DNA of 5,722 nucleotides from a bacterium (GTDB lineage: Bacteria; Krumholzibacteriota; Krumholzibacteria; LZORAL124-64-63): contig JAUUZX010000133.1 of the NCBI GenBank assembly GCA_030592025.1, positions 1-5,722 of the forward strand, read 5' to 3'. Shown here in pieces: positions 1 to 5,296 of the stretch (position 1 is its first letter; each line of letters opens with the position of its first letter). The position numbers were made by a program, and so were the translations under genes. The notes under the pieces are model-generated. The model did not search any database, was not told where the DNA came from, and saw only the letters and a list, made by a program, of their open reading frames with translations.

Positions 1-1629
1 CAGCGAGGTGGGGGGCACCTGACTCGCGTCGATGGGCAGCAGCAGCGACAGCAGCTCGATGAGGGTGCGCGCGAGGCCGTAGTTGGGGTCGTCCGGACCC
101 ACCACCGCCAGCCGGGGTTCCGCCCACAGTTTCAGCACGGCCAATTCGTAGGTCAGTCCCGAATTGAAGAACAGGTCGGCGTTGTTCTGGTGGGGGAAGA
201 TGTGCGTGTCCTCGCCATGGCGGACCTTGGGCCAGCGGGCCAGGGTCTCGCTGGCGGTGTAGCCCCGGAACTTGGCGTCCCGCACGATGCGCCGGAAAAG
301 GCGGCTGTGGGTCGTCTTGATGTAGCTGAGGTTCGTGATGTTGAGATGGCAGAGGGCCGACACGTAGATCAGCATCTTGCGCGCGTCGGGGATGGCCGGC
401 GTCAGGCGCGGGTTCAGGGCGTGGATGCCCTCGACGATGAGGGGCTCGCCCCGGGTCAGGCGGGTCGGCGTGTCGGCGACGGTGCTCTTGCCCGAGGGGA
501 AATCGAAGCGGGGCAGGAAGACCTCCTCGCCGGCCATGAGCGCTTCCAGGTGTTCGTTGAAGAGGTCGATCTTGAGGGCTTCGAGGGACTCGAAGTCGAA
601 GTCGCCGTCGGGGGCCCTGGGGGTGTCGTCCCGGTCCACGAAGTAGTCGTCCAGGGAGAGGGCGAAGGGGCGGAAGCCGAGGACACGCAGATGGACCATG
701 AGCCGTTTGGCGCTGCTCGTCTTGCCGCTGGACGAGGGGCCGGCCAGGAGCACGAGGCGCCCGTCGGCGGGCTGGTCCGCCACCTGGCGGGCGGCCTCCA
801 CGAAGAACTGGGCGTGGCGGGCCTCGGAGATCTGGATGAGTTCCGATGTGCGGCCCTCGACGATGTACTGGTTGAGGGAGCCCGTGTCCTCGAGTTCGAG
901 ATCCTGGATCCAGCGCTGGTACTCGCGCAAGGTGCGCAGGAGTTTGGGCTGGGGCGCGTACACCGGCTGTGGGCGACCGCCGCCGGAGTCGATGAGCAGG
1001 ACGAACCCGGGGTCCTCGGCCTCGAGGCGGAAGTCGGGCACGTACCCCGTGGAGGGGAGCTGGCGTCCGTAGTAGAGCTGGTCGCGACCGTCCATGCGGT
1101 AGAGGGTCAGGTGGTCGCGGCGCAGGTAGCGGGCCGTGGCGGCGCTGCGGCGCTCACCCCGGCGCTCGTAGATCTTCAGCAGTGCGCGCAGACCGAGGCG
1201 TTGGGGGGTGAGGCTCAGGTCCTGGCTGCGCAAAGCGCGCATGTGTTCGTCGAGGGCGACCAGTTCGTCCCCGGTCAGGGGCGCGTCCCGCCGCAACTCG
1301 CAGTAGAACCCGCCGGCGTAGCTGAAGTTCACCCACAGCTCGTGGTCCGGGAAGAGATCGTCGGCCGCCGCGGCGAGCAGGAACAGCACCGTGCGCTGAA
1401 CGGTGGTGCGGGCCAGGGGGTCCGCCAGGGTGATGAGCCTGACCCGATCCTCGTGGCCGAGGGATTCCGCGAGGCTCGTCCGTCGTCCGTTGATGGACGC
1501 GACGACCACCGGGTCGTCCCCCGTCATGGCCTCCGGCCGTACCCGGTCGATGAGTTGCCGTACGGTGGTCCCGACGGGGGTGTCCACCCGCTGTCCATCC
1601 AGTTCGTCCCAGGTCGCGTCCGTGCCCAT
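1..1629 (-). CDS. TGS-domain nucleoside (uridine-type) kinase, 3' end cut by window edge
   Basis: The minus frame is open for 543 codons from ATG at 1629-1627. The start is fixed by AAGGAGG (1635-1641) five bases upstream. Residues ~10-70 look like a TGS domain (GTTVRQLI, then VVASINGR). Residues ~74-112 resemble the second domain of threonyl-tRNA synthetase (QRTVLFLLAAAADDLFP, GGFYCEL), but the zinc HxxxH is lost (T80, L84). The C-terminal half is a uridine kinase/phosphoribulokinase-type P-loop domain: Walker A GPSSSGKT at 297-304 (Lys303), LDDYF at 326-330, VEGIHALNP at 399-407, then arginine-rich RLFRRIVRD and an IFPHQNNAD segment. Related uridine-kinase-like proteins are known in Thermotoga, Clostridia and Bacteroidetes. 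Phosphorylation of a nucleoside by a nucleoside triphosphate in the cytosol is the expected activity, but the substrate is not shown here. Family members usually end soon after the last motif visible here (VPPTSL), so few residues are probably missing. It follows the FmdB-like gene and is probably co-transcribed with it. Confidence is high for family and domain layout, moderate for substrate. Confidence 0.88.
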   Translation of the reverse strand, partial: MGTDATWDELDGQRVDTPVGTTVRQLIDRVRPEAMTGDDPVVVASINGRRTSLAESLGHEDRVRLITLADPLARTTVQRTVLFLLAAAADDLFPDHELWVNFSYAGGFYCELRRDAPLTGDELVALDEHMRALRSQDLSLTPQRLGLRALLKIYERRGERRSAATARYLRRDHLTLYRMDGRDQLYYGRQLPSTGYVPDFRLEAEDPGFVLLIDSGGGRPQPVYAPQPKLLRTLREYQRWIQDLELEDTGSLNQYIVEGRTSELIQISEARHAQFFVEAARQVADQPADGRLVLLAGPSSSGKTSSAKRLMVHLRVLGFRPFALSLDDYFVDRDDTPRAPDGDFDFESLEALKIDLFNEHLEALMAGEEVFLPRFDFPSGKSTVADTPTRLTRGEPLIVEGIHALNPRLTPAIPDARKMLIYVSALCHLNITNLSYIKTTHSRLFRRIVRDAKFRGYTASETLARWPKVRHGEDTHIFPHQNNADLFFNSGLTYELAVLKLWAEPRLAVVGPDDPNYGLARTLIELLSLLLPIDASQVPPTSL

Positions 1630-1655
1630 GGAGCCCTCCTTCGCCGGTGGCATTT

Positions 1656-1928
1656 CTAGTCCTTGTTCTTCCCCGGTTTGGAACTATTATCATTTTGGAC
1701 CGGGGGCGCGTCGGCTTTTGCCGGCGCCGGGTCGCCGGTCCCCTTTTTAGCACGGGAATCCGTATGATAGAAGCCGGATCCCTTGAACAGCAGACCGACT
1801 CCGCCGCTGATCAGGCGTTCGACACGGCCCCGGCATTTCGGGCAGCGTTGGCGCTTGGGGGCGGTGATGGGTTTGAATTCCTCGAATTCCAGGCCGCACT
1901 TGGTGCAGCCGTATTCGTAGGTGGGCAT
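1656..1928 (-). CDS. FmdB-family zinc-ribbon protein
   Basis: This 90-residue protein starts MPTYEYGCTKCG, the hallmark opening of the FmdB regulatory/zinc-ribbon family. Two CxxC pairs (Cys8/Cys11 and Cys29/Cys32) should bind one zinc ion. The conserved region continues to SGGVGLLFKGSGFYHTD (41-57), which is also typical of the family. The tail from about residue 60 is Ala/Pro/Lys-rich and probably disordered, ending in a basic stretch. The ATG at 1928-1926 is preferred over upstream in-frame starts because GGAGGA (1935-1940) sits six bases before it and because family members begin exactly MPTYEY. The family is named for a proposed regulator of formamidase/acetamidase genes, but most members have no proven role. 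No amidase gene is nearby. The stop lies 27 bases before the kinase start, so the two probably share an mRNA. The fold call is secure and the function is unknown. Confidence 0.92.
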   Translation of the reverse strand: MPTYEYGCTKCGLEFEEFKPITAPKRQRCPKCRGRVERLISGGVGLLFKGSGFYHTDSRAKKGTGDPAPAKADAPPVQNDNSSKPGKNKD

Positions 1929-2071
1929 GGAGACTCCTCCGCCCGCGTGGTCGCGGACCGGGGTTGGGGATCGACGCTCACGAGAGAGACACCAATATGA
2001 ACGACCACCGTTCACCGCGCCAGGCGGCGGACGGTGACCGGATGACCTGGCTCCAAGGAAGGGTGGTTCCC
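1929..2071. promoter_or_regulatory. Divergent intergenic region between FmdB-like gene and GAPDH gene
   Basis: These 143 bases must hold the promoters for both the leftward pair and the rightward GAPDH gene, because the genes diverge. The only AT-rich patch is around 1994-2001 (AATATGAA). It offers a weak -10-like hexamer on each strand: CATATT on minus (1999-1994) and TATGAA on plus (1996-2001), each 4 of 6 to TATAAT. I found no convincing -35 at the right distance for either. No transcription factor site could be named. The right half contains the hairpin listed separately. Confidence 0.45.
2012..2037 (+). repeat. Inverted repeat upstream of GAPDH
   Basis: TCACCG at 2012-2017 pairs with CGGTGA at 2032-2037. 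Inside, CGCC (2018-2021) can pair with GGCG (2026-2029) around an AGGC loop, leaving a two-base bulge at 2030-2031. This gives about ten GC-rich pairs ending 34 bases before the GAPDH start. It is not followed by a T-run, so it does not look like an intrinsic terminator. It could be an operator or a fold in the 5' leader. In GC-rich DNA such a repeat can also occur by chance. Confidence 0.35.
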
Positions 2072-3073
2072 ATGAAGATCGCGATCAACGGTTTCGGACG
2101 GATCGGACGTTCGGTATTCAGGATTCTCCACGACCGGAAGGACATCGAGGTCGTGGGCATCAACGACCTGATCGACCCCGAGACCATGGCCTACCTGCTG
2201 CGGCACGATACGGTGATGGGGAACTTCCCCGGCCGGGCCGTGATCGAGGACGGGCATCTGGTCACGGACCGCGGCGCCGTCCGCCTGACGTCCGAGCGTG
2301 ACCCCGCCGCCCTGCCCTGGCGGGAACTGGGCGTGGATTTCGCCGTGGAGGCAACGGGCGTGTTCCGCAAGCGGGCCGACGTGGCCAAGCACGTGGAGGC
2401 GGGGGCCGCCAAGGTGATCCTCACGGTTCCGGCGAAGGACGAGATCGACGCGACCATCGTCATGGGCGTGAACGACCAGGATCTCAAGCCCGAGCACCAG
2501 GTCATTTCCAACGCCTCGTGCACGACGAACTGCCTCGCGCCGCTGGTCTACGTGCTGGACAGGGAATTCGGCCTCAAGCACGGGCTGATGACCACCACCC
2601 ACGCCTACACCAACGACCAGAAGCTCGTCGACGCGCCCCATTCGGACCTGCGCCGGGCCCGGGCCGCCGCCGAGAACATCATCCCGACGACGACGGGCGC
2701 CGCGCGGGCCGTGGGCAAGGTGTTGCCCCACCTGGACGGACGTCTCGACGGCATGGCCATGCGGGTGCCCGTGCCCTGTGGTTCGGTGGTGGACCTGGTC
2801 AGCGTCATGGAAAAGGACGTCACCGTCGACGGGGTGAACGCCGCGCTCAAGGCCGCCAGCCAGTCGGATCGTTTGCGTGGCATCCTCGACTACGCCGAGG
2901 ACCCCATCGTGTCGTCGGACATCGTCGGGGACAGCCATTCGTCCATCTTCGACCCGGGTTGCACGTCGGTCACCGGCGGCAACCTCGTGAAGACCGTGAG
3001 CTGGTACGACAACGAGTGGGGCTACTCGAGCCGGGTGTGCGACCTGCTGACCCTCATGGCCAAGGTCGGTTGA
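2072..3073 (+). CDS. gapA: Glyceraldehyde-3-phosphate dehydrogenase, class I (NAD-type)
   Basis: This complete 333-residue protein is the usual length for bacterial GAPDH. It converts glyceraldehyde 3-phosphate, phosphate and NAD+ to 1,3-bisphosphoglycerate in cytosolic glycolysis, and the reverse in gluconeogenesis. The Rossmann motif INGFGRIGR is at 5-13. Asp32 in the GINDL segment and Leu33 favour NAD over NADP, by analogy with characterised enzymes. The catalytic motif ASCTTNC carries Cys150, His177 lies in TTTHAYTND, and the conserved RRARAAAENIIPTTTGAA and SWYDNEWGYS segments are intact. The ATG at 2072 is chosen because MKIAINGFGRIGR is the standard N terminus and AAGGG (2059-2063) is eight bases upstream. 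In-frame ATGs at 1997 and 2042 would add non-homologous residues. No pgk or tpi gene adjoins it. With a terminator right after it, the gene looks monocistronic. No broken or missing residues were seen. Confidence 0.97.
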   Translation: MKIAINGFGRIGRSVFRILHDRKDIEVVGINDLIDPETMAYLLRHDTVMGNFPGRAVIEDGHLVTDRGAVRLTSERDPAALPWRELGVDFAVEATGVFRKRADVAKHVEAGAAKVILTVPAKDEIDATIVMGVNDQDLKPEHQVISNASCTTNCLAPLVYVLDREFGLKHGLMTTTHAYTNDQKLVDAPHSDLRRARAAAENIIPTTTGAARAVGKVLPHLDGRLDGMAMRVPVPCGSVVDLVSVMEKDVTVDGVNAALKAASQSDRLRGILDYAEDPIVSSDIVGDSHSSIFDPGCTSVTGGNLVKTVSWYDNEWGYSSRVCDLLTLMAKVG

Positions 3074-3114
3074 TGCTGCGGGGTTGATCCGGGTCCTCCC
3101 CGGTTTTGGAAGGG

Positions 3115-3144
3115 ACGGCGCGGGCCTCGTGGCCCGCGCCGTTT
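3115..3144 (+). terminator. Rho-independent terminator of the GAPDH gene
   Basis: A perfect 12-bp stem pairs ACGGCGCGGGCC (3115-3126) with GGCCCGCGCCGT (3131-3142) around a TCGT loop, 41 bases after the GAPDH stop. The T-tract is short (3142-3144, then G), so efficiency may rest on the very stable stem. On the minus strand there is no T-run, so it is directional for the plus strand. Confidence 0.8.
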
Positions 3145-3172
3145 GCCGTCCAGCGGCCGGATCATGTATAAT
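3143..3172 (+). promoter_or_regulatory. Sigma70-type promoter for the aminopeptidase-transporter unit
   Basis: A perfect TATAAT lies at 3167-3172, preceded directly by TG. TTGCCG at 3143-3148 matches 4 of 6 bases of the -35 consensus with an 18-base spacer. Such an AT hexamer stands out in this GC-rich sequence. Transcription would start near 3179-3180, giving a leader of about 70 bases before the aminopeptidase ATG. The -35 begins inside the T-tract of the preceding terminator. The predicted start site also rules out upstream in-frame starts (3143, 3164) for the peptidase. Confidence 0.72.
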
Positions 3173-3191
3173 GGTTGTGACGTTCGTTCTT

Positions 3192-3222
3192 CCGGAGGGG
3201 CCAGGCCCCATGCATCCTCCGG
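3192..3222 (+). promoter_or_regulatory. Foldable leader hairpin that can hide a Shine-Dalgarno site
   Basis: CCGGAGG (3192-3198) is perfectly complementary to CCTCCGG (3216-3222). Inside, GGC (3199-3201) can also pair with GCC (3205-3207). A competing small hairpin, GGGGC-CAG-GCCCC (3197-3209), uses some of the same bases. The left arm contains the GGAGG that would serve the upstream ORF at 3210. The structure is read by eye, not by energy calculation, and it matches no riboswitch class I recognise. Confidence 0.4.
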
Positions 3223-3284
3223 GCTTCCCCCCTCGCGCCCGAGGTCGATCATGCCGCGTCTCCTGCTCGTCATACTCCTGGTGA
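3210..3284 (+). CDS. Possible 24-codon upstream ORF overlapping the aminopeptidase start
   Basis: ATG at 3210 opens a 24-residue reading frame (MHPPGFPPRARG..., stop TGA 3282-3284), one frame off the aminopeptidase. GGAGGGG (3194-3200) lies nine bases upstream and is a better Shine-Dalgarno match than the GAGG (3241-3244) before the peptidase ATG at 3251. The two ORFs overlap by 34 bases. The peptide is Pro/Arg-rich at the start and Ser/Cys-rich at the end and has no known family. It could be a translated leader influencing peptidase expression, or a chance ORF. Nothing in the sequence shows that it is expressed. Confidence 0.3.
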   Translation: MHPPGFPPRARGRSCRVSCSSYSW

Positions 3285-5281
3285 CCCTCCTGACATCCGC
3301 GGCGACCATTGGCGCAGCCTTCGAAACGACGCCACTGGCGGATCCCGTTCCCGGCGCGCCCTGGTCGCTGAAGCACCTGGCCCAGCAGGGCGTCGTGCTC
3401 GAAGCCGCGATCAAGGCCCGGTCGGCCGAGGCCGGAGCCCGGGCGTTGGCTCTCGCCACGCCGGGCATGGACGACTACGACGTCACCTGGTACGACCTCG
3501 TCCTGGACCTGGATCCCGGTGGCCAGCAACTCTCGGGCACAACCACCGTGCGGGCCGAGGTGACGGGCGCGTCCCTGGAGATCGTCGACCTGAACCTGAA
3601 CCTGAACATGGTCGTTTCCGAGGTGCGCGGGGCGGCCGGAACGCTCGCAACGACGCGGGCCGGGGATGTCCTGAGTGTGACCCTCGAGCGTCCCTACCTC
3701 CAGGGCGAGTTCTTCACCCTGGAGATCGACTACGGGGGGAACCCAGCCGGTGACTACTTCGGCTGGGCGACCTACGGCGGCCAACCCCTGATCTGGACCC
3801 TGGCCGAGCCCTTCGGCGCCCGGGACTGGTGGGTGTGCAAGGACCTGAACACGGACAAGGCCGACTCGGTGGACCTCCACGTTACCGTGCCGGATCCCCT
3901 GTACGTGGCGTCGGTGGGACGGTTGGACGCCACGACCGTCCCGGAGGCCGGACGCTCGACCTTCCACTGGAAGCACCGCTACCCCATCGCCACCTACCTG
4001 GTGTCGCTGGCGATCCATCCCTACGACGTGATCACCGACGAGTACCAGCCCATGGTCGGCGATCCGATGCCGGTGCTGCACTACGTCATCCCGGACTGGG
4101 CAGCGGACGCCGAGTTGGGCTACGCCGTCACCCCGGCCATGATCACGGCGTTCGCGGCGGTCTTCGGCGAGTACCCGTTCGTCGACGAGAAATACGGCCA
4201 CGCCCACTTCCCCTGGGGAGGCGGCATGGAGCACCAGACCTGCTCGAGCATGCTGTACTGGTACTATGGCGAGGGCATCATCGCCCACGAGTTGGGCCAC
4301 CAGTGGTTCGGCGACATGATCACCTGCGCGGACTTCCACCACATCTGGCTCAACGAGGGCTTCGCCCGCTGGATCGAGGCCTACTGGCTGGAATACAGCG
4401 TGGGGGTGCAGGCCTACCGCGACCGCATGGAGGCCGTCAAGTACGTGGGTGCGGGCACCGTCTTCGTGGAGGACACGAGCGACTTCGCCGACATCTTCGA
4501 CCTGGACCTGACCTACAACAAGGCCTCATGGGTCGTCCACAGGCTGCGCGGTGTCCTGGGGGATGAGGACTTCTTCGCGGGCCTGGCCGCCTACCGCTCC
4601 CAGTTCGAGTTTGCCTCGGCCACGACCGAGGACCTCCAGCAGGCCATCGAGGGCGCGACGGGACGGGACCTCTCCACCTTCTTCCAGCAGTGGATCTACG
4701 GTGACGGCGCGCCGGTCTACGACCTCAGTTGGACGAACGTGCCCCAGACCGGTGGCGGTGGACGCGTGACCGTGCGGGTGGCCCAGGTGCAGAACGGCGC
4801 CCTCCTCTTCGCCATGCCGTTGGAGATCCGCATCATGACCGACCAGGGTGTGGACAGCCACGTCATCGACAACGCCGAGGCCGTCGAATGGCACGTCTTC
4901 GACGTGGCGGGCGTTCCCTCGAACGTCGAGCTCGATCCCGACGGCTGGGTGCTGTGCACGGTGCAGGACCAGGCCGTGTCGGGGGTGCCCACCGCGGGAG
5001 CGGCCGTGGCCAGAATCACCGGCAACGCGCCCAATCCCTTCAACCCGTCCACGACCATCGCCTTCGATCTGGCGACGCCGACGGTGGTGGAGATCGTCAT
5101 CTACGACGCTTCCGGTCGCCGGGTGCGCGCCCTGCTCGATGAATTGCGGCCCGCCGGCGGGCAGAAAACCGTCTGGGACGGTCGCGACGGCGGGGGCCGG
5201 TCCGTGGCGACGGGCGTCTACTTCGCCCGACTCCGTGCCGACGGCCATGAGGACTTCCACAAGATGACCCTCGTGAAGTAG
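3251..5281 (+). CDS. Secreted M1-family zinc aminopeptidase with C-terminal FlgD-like/sorting-type domain
   Basis: This 676-residue exported metallopeptidase should release N-terminal residues from peptides. MPRLLLVILLVTLL begins a signal peptide, with likely cleavage near residues 21-23. Residues ~75-258 form the M1 N-terminal beta domain, including the ARDWWVCKD segment (190-198) before the catalytic part. The exopeptidase motif is GGMEH (324-328), with His where classical GXMEN has Asn. The zinc site HELGH (346-350) is followed by Glu369 in LNEGF, exactly HExxH-18-E, with Glu347 as the general base. Tyr422 in TYNKASWVV fits the transition-state tyrosine. FFQQWIYGDGAP (477-488) closes the catalytic part and is followed by a beta-rich region. 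From ~590 a C-terminal domain begins NAPNPFNPSTTI (592-603) and ends GVYFARL...KMTLVK, resembling FlgD Ig-like or type IX-like sorting tails, so surface or extracellular location is likely. The ATG at 3251 is the only credible start downstream of the predicted transcription start, with GAGG six bases upstream. All catalytic residues are present. The specific substrate is unknown. Confidence 0.93.
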   Translation: MPRLLLVILLVTLLTSAATIGAAFETTPLADPVPGAPWSLKHLAQQGVVLEAAIKARSAEAGARALALATPGMDDYDVTWYDLVLDLDPGGQQLSGTTTVRAEVTGASLEIVDLNLNLNMVVSEVRGAAGTLATTRAGDVLSVTLERPYLQGEFFTLEIDYGGNPAGDYFGWATYGGQPLIWTLAEPFGARDWWVCKDLNTDKADSVDLHVTVPDPLYVASVGRLDATTVPEAGRSTFHWKHRYPIATYLVSLAIHPYDVITDEYQPMVGDPMPVLHYVIPDWAADAELGYAVTPAMITAFAAVFGEYPFVDEKYGHAHFPWGGGMEHQTCSSMLYWYYGEGIIAHELGHQWFGDMITCADFHHIWLNEGFARWIEAYWLEYSVGVQAYRDRMEAVKYVGAGTVFVEDTSDFADIFDLDLTYNKASWVVHRLRGVLGDEDFFAGLAAYRSQFEFASATTEDLQQAIEGATGRDLSTFFQQWIYGDGAPVYDLSWTNVPQTGGGGRVTVRVAQVQNGALLFAMPLEIRIMTDQGVDSHVIDNAEAVEWHVFDVAGVPSNVELDPDGWVLCTVQDQAVSGVPTAGAAVARITGNAPNPFNPSTTIAFDLATPTVVEIVIYDASGRRVRALLDELRPAGGQKTVWDGRDGGGRSVATGVYFARLRADGHEDFHKMTLVK

Positions 5282-5296
5282 GCAGGGGGCGACGAC

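Noticed and set aside
190..1659. A 489-codon open frame on the plus strand opposite the kinase
   Set aside because: The minus-strand frame encodes clear TGS, Walker A and kinase motifs. The plus-strand product is low-complexity Gly/Val/Glu/Ala sequence and is explained as a GC-rich shadow.
1154..1753. A 199-codon minus-strand frame rich in Arg, Gly and Pro
   Set aside because: It overlaps both the kinase and the FmdB-like gene in another frame. Its composition is typical of out-of-frame GC-rich DNA, and no motif was found.
1964..2071. N-terminally extended GAPDH starting at 1964, 1997 or 2042
   Set aside because: The extra residues are non-homologous and the standard N terminus begins exactly at the ATG at 2072, which has a suitable Shine-Dalgarno site.
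1..3073. Calvin-cycle cluster: phosphoribulokinase next to GAPDH
   Set aside because: The kinase belongs to the same broad P-loop superfamily as phosphoribulokinase, but its TGS and ThrRS-like N-terminal half and 543+ residue length fit the uridine-kinase-like group. The two genes diverge and no other Calvin-cycle gene is present.
3143..3250. Aminopeptidase start at TTG 3143 or ATG 3164
   Set aside because: Both lie inside the promoter (-35 and just before -10). They would also put 29 to 36 polar residues ahead of the signal peptide.
2012..4342. A 776-codon open frame on the minus strand across the GAPDH and aminopeptidase genes
   Set aside because: It is antisense to two genes with complete catalytic motifs. 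Its translation is rich in Gly, Arg, His, Val and Asp with no recognisable domain, as expected from frame bias in GC-rich coding DNA.
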